From positions 1 through 20,714 of the forward strand of contig JAGMBK010000011.1 in the NCBI GenBank assembly GCA_023129805.1: a stretch of DNA of 20,714 nucleotides, written 5' to 3'. This stretch comes from Candidatus Zixiibacteriota bacterium. Its GTDB lineage: Bacteria; Zixibacteria; MSB-5A5; SM1-73. Both the position numbers and the translations under genes were made by a program. The stretch's first letter is position 1. Every line of letters starts with the position of its first letter. The notes below the pieces were generated by a model. The model was given only the letters and a program-made list of their open reading frames with translations, did no database searches and was not told the origin of the DNA. Positions 14,583-20,714 of the stretch are shown in pieces.

Positions 14583-15497
14583 TCAGTGGGCACACCCCGG
14601 CTTAGGCGGCGGACCTTCCCGGTAAAGAAAATTGATCAGATATATCACGTCTCCCAGATCCGCCTTACAATCGGCATTTGGATCTGCTGCCTCCATCACA
14701 CATGGGTCAGAACCGTTTTTATACAGATAATTGATAAGAAAGATGACATCGCCCAAGTCCACCAGACTGTCATTGCTTGCATCTCCGGGAACGCTCCTCC
14801 AAATGGTCAGCTCGCCGGGATGAACCCGGAAAGGCACCAGCTGTCCGAATGGATCAGAAAGGTGTCCGGTCATATCAAACGTCACGGTTCTATCAGTCAG
14901 GGAGTCAGGCACACATGAGACATCCACACCGAACTTGAATAGGGAGACATAATTGGGCTGAGGAGGAATAGGAGTCCCAGTAAGGGCTAACCCTAACACC
15001 CAGAGAATATCACAGTCAGGTCGGGTGGTGTCTCCGGGTGCCCCATGTGCCTCAAAGAAACTCCAGTCCTCTATCACCGCCCCGGGAACCACTAAACATT
15101 CTCTTATGGGGAAATAAACCCAGCAGGTCTCCTCTGGTGCCGGACAGGTATCCATACTATCAACGTATATCCGCACAGTAGAAAAATCAGCTAAATTCGG
15201 CGGTGTTATGGTGATTTCGAAATCAAAGCCGGCTATGGGCGTTGGATTTTTCAACAAGACGGCTACCAGAAAATTCTTACTTCCCGGATAAGCGGTGGTA
15301 TACGGCACCGCTACGTCAGCCGAGTCGTCCTTCAGATTTGATGCCGATTCATAAGCATCGGCAGGATAATAAGCTCCCCATTCAATTCCATCAGCTGTTT
15401 GAATTGAACTTTGTGCCTGCACAAAGTTAGGATAGGAAAGACAAAAAGCAAAAAGAAAACAAATGTACGGAACGCGAGCAGACCTTTTGGGCACCAT
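14583..15497 (-). CDS. Secreted cohesin-like/dockerin protein
   Basis: A 304-residue protein with a signal peptide (basic start, hydrophobic core, cut near VQA-QS around residue 29). Residues about 45-230 look like a cohesin-type beta-sandwich: 'NFLVAVLLKNPTPIAGFDFEI' is the usual cohesin opening in which a secreted module describes ligand-facing strands, and later strands include 'VSLFKFGVDVSC'. Residues about 236-295 are a dockerin with two calcium loops, DASNDSLVDLGD and DPNADCKADLGD, each followed by a VI[FY]LIN[YF]LY helix. Dockerins normally bind cohesins, so finding both kinds in one protein suggests self-assembly or intramolecular packing; this protein type is common in Zixibacteria-like genomes. 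The start is ATG 15497, with AGGGG about 9 nt upstream. It is a single-gene unit with its own promoter and terminator. Dockerin is firm; cohesin is likely. Confidence 0.87.
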   Translation of the reverse strand: MVPKRSARVPYICFLFAFCLSYPNFVQAQSSIQTADGIEWGAYYPADAYESASNLKDDSADVAVPYTTAYPGSKNFLVAVLLKNPTPIAGFDFEITITPPNLADFSTVRIYVDSMDTCPAPEETCWVYFPIRECLVVPGAVIEDWSFFEAHGAPGDTTRPDCDILWVLGLALTGTPIPPQPNYVSLFKFGVDVSCVPDSLTDRTVTFDMTGHLSDPFGQLVPFRVHPGELTIWRSVPGDASNDSLVDLGDVIFLINYLYKNGSDPCVMEAADPNADCKADLGDVIYLINFLYREGPPPKPGCAH

Positions 15498-15528
15498 TCT
15501 TGTGACCCCTTCGCTTGAAAGGTGTATC

Positions 15529-15546
15529 GTCTGATTTCGATCAGAC
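15529..15546. promoter_or_regulatory. 7-bp hairpin in the dockerin-gene leader
   Basis: GTCTGAT (15529-15535) and ATCAGAC (15540-15546) pair perfectly around TTCG on the plus strand; on the transcribed minus strand the loop is CGAA. It starts 31 nt upstream of the start codon. No U-run follows. Function unknown. Confidence 0.5.
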
Positions 15547-15699
15547 TGAAGACTTAATTATCGTTTTTCTCACCGTCCTACCAGGATTGAGAACAATCTC
15601 ATTCAGCAAAACGATGACAAAGGCTAAATGGAGACGAGTAAAAAAAATTGAAGCAAAAAGTTGTGGTTTTCTCCTTATTTAAGCGATTAACCTATTTTG

Positions 15700-15727
15700 A
15701 ATATATATTTTTCTACTCGATTGTCAA
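15700..15727 (-). promoter_or_regulatory. Sigma-70-type promoter for the dockerin gene
   Basis: On the minus strand, TTGACA (15722-15727) is followed after 16 bp by TATATT (15700-15705). Transcription would start near 15693, about 195 nt before ATG 15497. The same -35 and -10 hexamers drive the giant gene. Confidence 0.7.
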
Positions 15728-15789
15728 GCGATTCTTGGGACAGCTCTTGAAAAAGAATTTAAAAAGAACCAAGAATTACAATTTTTTAG

Positions 15790-15818
15790 TTGCACAAACC
15801 AATCAGCTGTTATATACT
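15790..15818 (+). promoter_or_regulatory. Sigma-70-type promoter for the DUF47-DUF2490-Pit cluster
   Basis: TTGCAC (15790-15795) and TATACT (15813-15818) are 17 bp apart. Predicted transcription starts near 15825, giving a short leader of about 25 nt before ATG 15850. Confidence 0.65.
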
Positions 15819-15849
15819 ACAAAGATAAAATTTGAAAGAGGGAGGAATT

Positions 15850-16476
15850 ATGGCCATAAAGCTTCCCCGGCTCTTACCCAAGGAGGAGAAATTTTTTGAT
15901 ATGCTCGAAGCCTCCGCCAAAAATCTTTTAAAAGGTGCAGAGGCTTTGAAAGATTTGGTGGAAAACTACACCGATGTGGAGGAGAAAGTCCGGAACATAA
16001 AAGAAATAGAACACCAGGGCGACGAGATTATTCATGACATAATAGACAAATTGGACAAAACCTTCATCACTCCCATAGATAGGGAGGATATACATATCCT
16101 GGCTTCTGAGCTGGATGATGTTTTGGATGCGATTGAAGGCATCGCCAGTCGACTTTACAATTTTAAGATTCCTCAGCCCACGCCGGAATGTATTCAGTTG
16201 GTCAATATCGTCTACCAGTCGGTGGAACAGATTGAGAAGGTGATTTCCGATCTGGAACACTTTGACAATCTTTCACCTTTTTGCATCGAGATAAACCGTC
16301 TTGAGAACGAGGCAGACCAGATCTCGCAACAGATGATCGGGCAACTTCTGGATAAGGAACCGGATTGGCGGGTGGCAATAAAATGGAAGGAGATTTATGG
16401 TCGCCTGGAGACCGCGGCGGACCATTGTGAGAACATTGCCGACGTGATTGAGAGCATAGTGTTGAAAAGTGCCTGA
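15850..16476 (+). CDS. DUF47 (PhoU-like) protein, Pit partner
   Basis: A 208-residue, all-helical cytoplasmic protein of the DUF47/PhoU_div family (YkaA-like). The family opening 'LPRLLPKEEKFFDMLE' is followed by acidic metal-binding style motifs: EHQGDEI (54-60), TPIDRED (74-80), ELDDVLD (87-93), a late ENEADQI and ETAADHCENIADVIE near the end. DUF47 genes commonly sit directly beside Pit transporters and are thought to control or assist them in phosphate uptake. The start is ATG 15850 with GGGAGG 4-5 nt ahead; an upstream in-frame TTG at 15832 is poorer. The stop overlaps a GTG (GTGCCTGA) that opens a Pit-like remnant, a trace of former translational coupling. The DUF2490 and pit genes follow on the same strand. 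Confidence 0.93.
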   Translation: MAIKLPRLLPKEEKFFDMLEASAKNLLKGAEALKDLVENYTDVEEKVRNIKEIEHQGDEIIHDIIDKLDKTFITPIDREDIHILASELDDVLDAIEGIASRLYNFKIPQPTPECIQLVNIVYQSVEQIEKVISDLEHFDNLSPFCIEINRLENEADQISQQMIGQLLDKEPDWRVAIKWKEIYGRLETAADHCENIADVIESIVLKSA

Positions 16477-16588
16477 TCCTGTCTTGCTTTTAGCCATCAT
16501 TATGGTAGGGTTGTTTCTTCATTTTATGGATGAATTAGGCTTTGGGGTTGTTTGCTCTGTGGTTTATGCCACGTCTCATTCCTTTTAG
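16469..16588 (+). pseudogene. Decayed Pit N-terminus remnant
   Basis: The GTG at 16469 overlaps the DUF47 stop (GTGCCTGA) and opens a 39-codon frame that reads 'PDPVLLLAIIMVGLFLHFMD' before losing sense and stopping at 16588. The intact Pit at 17367 begins 'TDLILLLAIILAALVYDFFNGF', an aligned match over about 20 residues. A second frame near 16523-16543 retains ATGAAT..GGCTTT, recalling the MNGF/FNGF core. It reads as the 5' end of a pit gene that used to follow DUF47 directly. The match is short and hydrophobic, so chance similarity is possible. Confidence 0.5.
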
Positions 16589-16640
16589 AGAGGGGATAAA
16601 TTTTTTCCCAACATTCGAAAAAACGGCTGAGTTGATTTTG
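16566..16640 (+). pseudogene. Decayed DUF47 N-terminus remnant
   Basis: From ATG 16566 the frame reads 'MPRLIPFREGINFFPTFEK' and then TAELIL. The intact neighbour reads 'LPRLLPKEEKFFDMLEASAKNLL', so PRL-P-E-FF-E-A-L line up with two small gaps. The DNA is clearly diverged from the neighbouring gene, so this is not a fresh copy but an older paralogue. Beyond residue 25 the similarity ends. The same frame runs without a stop into the DUF2490 gene, which makes that gene look artificially longer. Confidence 0.5.
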
Positions 16641-16682
16641 GCTTTTCTGTGGACAAGAAAACCCCGCTGGTGTCAGCAGTTA

Positions 16683-17327
16683 ATGAAAAATATGAACAGA
16701 TTGTTTGTCATTACTCTATTAGCTGTGCTGTCGTTAGAATCAACTGAGGGCGTTTTTGCTGACCAAGATTGGGAATACTGGAGCAAATACTCCTTCGAAA
16801 TAGCAGGCGGTAAAAAGATTGGTTTCAGTCTTCAGCCTGAGTTCAAATTCAAAAACACTTTTGAAGAATATTACTATTCCAAGACGTATTTCGGTCTGTT
16901 CTACAAGCTAAATGAGTTTATCAAAATCAAAGGTTACTATGCCTATAAAACAAAAAAAGCTAAAACCGGTTGGAGAAGAACAGATCTGCTGTATCTGGAT
17001 CCCTCATTAAAATTCAATTTACAGAATATAGATTTAAGTAACCGTTTTCGATTTGAATATGACTTTGACAAAAGGGAATTGGTCTATCGAAACCGTCTAA
17101 AAGTTGAAAAGAGTTTTTATAAAAGCATAACGTTTTTTATTAAAGAGGAACCTTTCTATTCTTTCTTATCTGGCCGGTTCAAAGAGAATCGCTTTTCTGT
17201 CGGATCTTCAGTGAAAATTCTAAACAGAGCCCGTTTTTCCGGAGAATATATGTTAAACAGCAAGAAGGTTAACCTTAGCTGGCGATCCGCCAATGTGTTA
17301 GCAACCAGCTTAAGTTTTCTGTTCTAA
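16683..17327 (+). CDS. DUF2490-type outer-membrane protein in the phosphate cluster
   Basis: A 214-residue protein with a signal peptide (residues 1-26, cut after VFA). The mature part opens with DQDWEYWSKYSFE, then alternating aromatic/charged strands rich in Tyr, Phe, Lys and Arg (for example YSKTYFGLFYKLNEFIKIKG, RFRFEYDFD, VYRNRLKVEKSF) and a terminal Phe (SFLF). This fits DUF2490 proteins, predicted small outer-membrane barrels. The start is ATG 16683 (or ATG 16692); neither has a clear ribosome site, and the open frame back to 16542 encodes remnant sequence. It lies between DUF47 and Pit, 39 nt before pit, so it could pass phosphate or another ligand over the outer membrane; that job is inference from position only. 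Confidence 0.75.
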   Translation: MKNMNRLFVITLLAVLSLESTEGVFADQDWEYWSKYSFEIAGGKKIGFSLQPEFKFKNTFEEYYYSKTYFGLFYKLNEFIKIKGYYAYKTKKAKTGWRRTDLLYLDPSLKFNLQNIDLSNRFRFEYDFDKRELVYRNRLKVEKSFYKSITFFIKEEPFYSFLSGRFKENRFSVGSSVKILNRARFSGEYMLNSKKVNLSWRSANVLATSLSFLF

Positions 17328-17366
17328 TCATCATCGTTAACTGTTCAAGAGGAGGAATTAACCTAA

Positions 17367-18356
17367 TTGACTGATTTGATTCTGCTTTTGGCCATAATAC
17401 TTGCCGCCTTAGTCTATGATTTTTTTAATGGCTTCAACGATTGTGCCAATGCTATAGCCACCACTATCTCCACCCGGGCACTCTCACCCCGGCATGCCAT
17501 CATCATGGCTTGGGTGCTTAATTTTTTTGGAGCCTTGAGTCATACCGCTGTTGCCGCCACTGTGGGAAAAGGAGTTATCGATCCTCAGTATGTGAGTTTG
17601 ACTCTGGTTTTGGTGGCTTTAATTGGAGCAAGTGTCTGGACAGGTATGGCAAGCTTCTCCGGGATTCCGGTGAGCGTAACTCATTCCTTGATAGGGGGAC
17701 TTCTGGGGGCGGGGATAGTGGCGGCTGGTTTCAAAATTGTGGTAATGCAAGGAATCACGAAAATCACCATAGCTATGTTGGTCTCACCCATTCTGGGCTT
17801 TCTGGGAGGTCTGCTTTTGATAGTTGTTATCTCTTGGCTTTTCAAAAACTCTGCCCCCAGAAAGCTGAACCAACATTTTAAACGTTTGCAGATACTTTCC
17901 GCCGCCTGGATGTCTTTTTCACACGGGATGAATGATGCACAAAATGCCATGGGGATTATCACCATGGCACTGGTCAGCTATGGGGCGCTTGCCACCTTCA
18001 AGGTCCCTCTCTGGGTCATGATCGCCTGTGCTACTGCTATGGGGTTAGGCACCAGCATGGGTGGTTGGAAGGTGATTAGGACCATGGGGAGCAAATTGTT
18101 CAAATTGCAGCCAGTACATGGGTTTTCAGCCGAAACCTCGGCGGCGGCAGTCATAGCCGGTATGTCGCTTTTCGGAACTCCCATCAGCACCACCCATGTG
18201 ATCTCCACCGCCATCATGGGATCCGGCTCCTCCCAGAGGCTTTCTGCAGTCAGGTGGGGAATAGTGAAAAATATACTTATCGCCTGGATCATCACCATCC
18301 CGGCTTCAGGCTTAATAGCCGGGATGCTATACTTCATAGTCAAACTGCTTTCTTAA
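17367..18356 (+). CDS. pit: Pit-family inorganic phosphate transporter
   Basis: A 329-residue inner-membrane carrier with about 9-10 hydrophobic segments. It has the two inverted Pit signatures: 'DFFNGFNDCANAIATTIST' (residues 18-36) in the N-half and 'SHGMNDAQNAMGIITMAL' (from about 184) in the C-half. Pit proteins move metal-phosphate complexes in symport with protons or sodium. The start is an unusual TTG at 17367, preceded by GAGGAGG with an 11-nt gap; no ATG lies close enough and the protein's conserved opening begins here. It is the last gene of the DUF47-DUF2490-pit cluster. No terminator is seen directly after it; the first strong one is at 18790. It is shorter than E. coli PitA, as is usual for the compact bacterial and archaeal type. 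Confidence 0.94.
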   Translation: MTDLILLLAIILAALVYDFFNGFNDCANAIATTISTRALSPRHAIIMAWVLNFFGALSHTAVAATVGKGVIDPQYVSLTLVLVALIGASVWTGMASFSGIPVSVTHSLIGGLLGAGIVAAGFKIVVMQGITKITIAMLVSPILGFLGGLLLIVVISWLFKNSAPRKLNQHFKRLQILSAAWMSFSHGMNDAQNAMGIITMALVSYGALATFKVPLWVMIACATAMGLGTSMGGWKVIRTMGSKLFKLQPVHGFSAETSAAAVIAGMSLFGTPISTTHVISTAIMGSGSSQRLSAVRWGIVKNILIAWIITIPASGLIAGMLYFIVKLLS

Positions 18357-18584
18357 GCTGTCCAATAAATCAATTCATAGAATCTACCCTGGAGTATAAA
18401 GCCTTAGCTTTAGCTATATAGAAAGGCAATCATGAATGTCCGCAGGATCCATGGGATTTGCACTCCAAAGCTTCGCAGGGCGGGCAACTTACCCCACCAT
18501 ATCATGGTTAAAAGTGCTCATCTTAAAGATTAACCTCAACCATCTTTCCTTTTCTTTCGTAACAAAAATTTTTTCAAATTTTTC
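18357..18584. other. Non-coding interval after pit
   Basis: No gene was found. Small inverted repeats (AAAGC/GCTTT and TAGCT/AGCTA around 18400-18416) lack U-tracts and are too weak to call terminators. The final 40 bases before the promoter are A/T-rich. Confidence 0.5.
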
Positions 18585-18612
18585 TTGACAAGGAAACTTT
18601 TTTTGTTTTATT
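18585..18612 (+). promoter_or_regulatory. Promoter of the ABC exporter leader
   Basis: TTGACA (18585-18590) followed after 16 bp by TTTATT (18607-18612), a perfect -35 with a four-of-six -10, with A/T-rich DNA upstream. Predicted transcription starts near 18620, about 225 nt before the ATPase start codon. Confidence 0.6.
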
Positions 18613-18668
18613 GCGTAACAGTATGGAAATTGACGAGTAGATCCAAATCAACGGAGGTGGATTTTTAG

Positions 18669-18761
18669 ATGTTCTTTAAGATGCTTTCACTTAATTGTCC
18701 AACACAGGAGAATAGTATGCCCATTTTCGTCTCCACCTTCAGGCGAAGGAGGCTACTCTGA
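18669..18761 (+). CDS. Possible 30-residue leader peptide
   Basis: An ATG at 18669 is preceded by GGAGGTGG (18653-18660), one of the best ribosome sites in the window, with an 8-nt gap. The frame runs 30 codons and stops at 18759-18761. It starts MFFKMLSLNC and ends with FRRRRLL, a run of four Arg codons (AGG, CGA, AGG, AGG) plus two Leu codons just before the stop, 28 nt ahead of a terminator. Regulated-stalling leader peptides often end in such runs of one residue. It has no recognisable family. A chance ORF remains possible because the length is small. Confidence 0.45.
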   Translation: MFFKMLSLNCPTQENSMPIFVSTFRRRRLL

Positions 18762-18789
18762 ATAGGATATTTGACAAGGAATTCGAAAG

Positions 18790-18824
18790 AACCGTGACCT
18801 ATCCAGTGTAGGTCACGGTTTTTT
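18790..18824 (+). terminator. Intrinsic terminator just upstream of the ABC exporter (attenuator candidate)
   Basis: AACCGTGACCTA (18790-18801) and TAGGTCACGGTT (18809-18820) form a perfect 12-bp stem around a 7-nt loop. The run TTTTTT (18819-18824) follows at once. The ABC ATPase start (18847) lies 22 nt past the U-run and no promoter fits between, so transcription from the promoter at 18585 must read through it to reach the operon. It could also end the pit transcript. Confidence 0.9.
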
Positions 18825-18846
18825 ATTTATGATGAAAGGAAAAGAG

Positions 18847-19857
18847 ATGAACTTTGCAGTAGAAACTTTCGATCTGAACAGAACCTTTAAGATAAAAAAG
18901 GCAAAGAACAAGAAAGAAAATGGCAATAACAACGGCAAACTGATCGCTCTGGAGAACGCCAACATAAAGATCCATCAGGGAGAGTTGTTTGGTCTTCTGG
19001 GACCTAACGGCGCGGGCAAGACCACTTTGATAAAGATCCTCTCCACCCTGCTTTTGCCCAACTCCGGAACTGCTCTGGTGGACAGAATAGATGTGGTCAA
19101 GTATCCGGAAAAGGTGAGGAGGAAGATCAATATGGTGTGTGGAGGGGAGCAGTGTGGCTATGGGATCTTAACGGTAAGGGAAACTTTGTGGATGTTCTCT
19201 CAATTTTACGGCATTCCCAACAAAGTTGTCCATCGAAGAATTGATCAGCTTCTAAAGATTTTGAAAATGGAGGAGTTTGCCAGAACCAAGATCGGGAAAC
19301 TTTCCACCGGACTCAGACAGAAGCTAAATTTCATGCGCGGTTTTGTCTGCGATCCCAAGATCATGTTTTTGGATGAGCCTACCCTGGGTCTGGACGTGCA
19401 GATCGCCCGGGACGTGAGAGCCTACATAAGAACCTGGATGAAAGAGAATCCGGAAAGGACGATTCTTCTGACCACCCACTACATGGCAGAGGCAGATGAG
19501 CTCTGCGACCGGATAGCAATCATTGACAAGGGGAAGGTTCTGGTGTGTGATACGCCGCAAAACTTGAAGAAGTCCTTAGCAAAAGAGACGGTGTTTCGTA
19601 TCGAGGTTCCTTTGTCCGCGAACAGAATGGAAAAGTTCGGTCAGATTCCCGGAGTTAAGCAATTTGCCTACGAGCACAGAAGCCATTTGGGAAGGACCGA
19701 GCTGAAATTCATCCTGGAGGAGGAATCCGCCATCTCCAATGTCACTGAATTCTTAAGCCACAATGGCTCCAAGATAATCTCTCTTTCCAAGATGGAGCCA
19801 AGCTTAGAAGATGTCTTCGTGGGACTGGTAGGAAGAGGATTAAAAAATGAAGACTGA
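18847..19857 (+). CDS. ABC-2 exporter ATP-binding protein
   Basis: A 336-residue cytoplasmic ATPase. Walker A is GPNGAGKTT (52-60), the Q-loop region is GGEQCGYG (99-106), the signature is LSTGLRQ (152-158, an allowed variant of LSGGQ), Walker B is IMFLDEP (172-178) and the H-loop is His211 in TTHYMAEADEL. Residues after about 240 form the C-terminal extension typical of ABC-2 (DrrA/CcmA/NodI-like) exporters. The start is ATG 18847 with AAAGGA 6 nt ahead; ATGs at 18829 and 18832 lie right after the terminator U-run and lack a ribosome site. Its stop overlaps the permease start by 11 nt (ATGAAGACTGA), so the two are translationally coupled and form one transporter. The substrate is unknown; lipids, antibiotics, polysaccharides or peptides are all possible for this group. 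Confidence 0.93.
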   Translation: MNFAVETFDLNRTFKIKKAKNKKENGNNNGKLIALENANIKIHQGELFGLLGPNGAGKTTLIKILSTLLLPNSGTALVDRIDVVKYPEKVRRKINMVCGGEQCGYGILTVRETLWMFSQFYGIPNKVVHRRIDQLLKILKMEEFARTKIGKLSTGLRQKLNFMRGFVCDPKIMFLDEPTLGLDVQIARDVRAYIRTWMKENPERTILLTTHYMAEADELCDRIAIIDKGKVLVCDTPQNLKKSLAKETVFRIEVPLSANRMEKFGQIPGVKQFAYEHRSHLGRTELKFILEEESAISNVTEFLSHNGSKIISLSKMEPSLEDVFVGLVGRGLKNED

Positions 19858-20665
19858 TCTGAAAACTAACATAAAAGCGATAATCGCTCGGGCTTATGTG
19901 CGGGTGGTAGCCGCCAATCGGGAGCCGAGTTGGTGGTTCACCGAAACTTTGCTTCCCATCTTAAGCACCGCCGCCTACGTTTATGTGTACAAAGCCTTGA
20001 ATGCCCCGGAGGAGTACACCGGGTTTGTCATTTTGGGCGGAACCATGAGCGCCTACTGGATATTCGTCCTTTGGAGCATGGCGGCTCAGTTTTACTGGGA
20101 AAAGGAGATAGGGAATCTGGAGTTATATATGATCGCTCCCATCTCCAGGATGTCCATACTTCTGGGCATGGCCGCAGGCGGCATGGTTCTGGCCACCACC
20201 CGAGCAGTCTTCATCTTACTGGTGGGGAGCTTGATCTTTAAGGTGAATTTCGCCATAATTAGCTTCCCCAAGCTGTTTATGGTCTTCGTCTTGACTTTGA
20301 TCAGTTTATATGGGCTGGGCATGCTCTTCTCATCGCTGTTCATGCTTTATGGTAGGGAAGCCTGGCACGGTGTTACCCTTTTGCAGGAGCCGGTTCATCT
20401 TCTGTCAGGGTTTTTCTTCCCGGTGAAAAACTTGGGTTTCGCCGTAGCTTTGGGAGCATCTTTGATTCCTCTAACTTTGGGTCTGGATGCCATGAGACAG
20501 CTTGCCTTCAAGGCTGGGCCAAAATCCGGATTCATCAATGTGAATGTGGAGATAGGTGCTCTGGTGGGATTATGTGTATTCTTTCTGGTGATCTCCAGGT
20601 ATGCTTTGGAGTTCATGGAAAAATTAGGCAAAAAAGAGGGGAGATTGACTTTGAGATGGCAATAA
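19847..20665 (+). CDS. ABC-2 type permease
   Basis: A 272-residue inner-membrane protein with about six hydrophobic segments (near 29-50, 60-80, 108-130, 140-165, 195-215 and 235-258). Between segments it shows the amphipathic 'FYWEKEIGNLELYMIAPIS' and the ABC-2 hallmark 'QEPVHLLSGFFFPV' before the fifth segment. It would dimerise or pair with the ATPase encoded just upstream to export an unidentified compound. The start is ATG 19847 with AGAGGA 7 nt ahead, inside the end of the ATPase gene. The gene is complete. The remaining 49 bases of the window (20666-20714) hold no gene; they begin with ACCTCTCCCCCT, the outer arm of the nested repeat at 12809. Confidence 0.92.
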   Translation: MKTDLKTNIKAIIARAYVRVVAANREPSWWFTETLLPILSTAAYVYVYKALNAPEEYTGFVILGGTMSAYWIFVLWSMAAQFYWEKEIGNLELYMIAPISRMSILLGMAAGGMVLATTRAVFILLVGSLIFKVNFAIISFPKLFMVFVLTLISLYGLGMLFSSLFMLYGREAWHGVTLLQEPVHLLSGFFFPVKNLGFAVALGASLIPLTLGLDAMRQLAFKAGPKSGFINVNVEIGALVGLCVFFLVISRYALEFMEKLGKKEGRLTLRWQ

Positions 20666-20714
20666 ATGTAACCTCTCCCCCTGCTCCCCACTCTCCATTT
20701 CACGGTTCGACTTC

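Larger units (their letters stand above)
15498..15849. other. Divergent promoter region between dockerin and DUF47 genes
   Basis: No gene was found. The interval carries back-to-back promoters (minus at 15700-15727, plus at 15790-15818). It also contains a perfect hairpin at 15529-15546, inside the roughly 195-nt leader of the dockerin gene. Confidence 0.7.

Noticed and set aside
16542..16682. 47-residue N-terminal extension of the DUF2490 protein from TTG 16542
   Set aside because: A signal peptide begins at ATG 16683, so an extension would bury it. The extension itself resembles a DUF47 start and is better read as remnant sequence.

Overview
The window looks like a chromosomal segment from an uncultured Gram-negative bacterium of the FCB group, most likely candidate phylum Zixibacteria or a close relative. 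This rests on four observations: a secreted protein with a two-repeat dockerin of the 'LGDVIFLINYLY' type, a giant multi-Ig surface protein ending in a YPNPF-type C-terminal sorting domain, a PorV-like outer-membrane protein beside it, and dispersed CCCGCC-NNN-GGCGGG hairpin repeats between genes. No rRNA, tRNA, CRISPR array, integrase or transposase was seen. The taxonomy is inference.

Left part (12-11945, minus strand). A consensus promoter (TTGACA-17-TATATT) near 11917-11945 starts a roughly 600-nt leader with several hairpins. It feeds a 3421-residue secreted Ig-repeat protein (1049-11314) and, 131 nt further on, a PorV/PorQ-family barrel protein (12-917). This reads as a type IX-like secretion cargo next to a candidate export or attachment partner. 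The gene between them is bridged by two strong hairpins that lack a U-tract.

Centre (11946-15849). About 1 kb of non-coding, repeat-rich DNA (12497-12866 holds most of the repeats) precedes a CPA2-type cation/proton antiporter (12996-14216, minus). Next come a minus-strand terminator (14341-14378) and a small cohesin-like/dockerin secreted protein (14583-15497, minus) with its own promoter at 15700-15727.

Right part (15790-20714, plus strand). A promoter at 15790-15818 drives a DUF47 (PhoU-like) gene, a DUF2490 outer-membrane protein gene and a Pit-type phosphate transporter gene. Between the first two lies what reads as a decayed Pit start followed by a decayed DUF47 start, suggesting this cassette was rearranged. 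After Pit come a second promoter, a possible 30-codon leader ORF and a textbook intrinsic terminator only 22 nt ahead of an ABC-2 exporter operon (ATPase 18847-19857, permease 19847-20665). That layout suggests transcription attenuation of the exporter.

The best candidates for something new are the attenuator-like exporter leader, the pit/DUF47 scar, the long structured leader of the giant surface protein (which contains pieces of the local repeat family), and the repeat families themselves.
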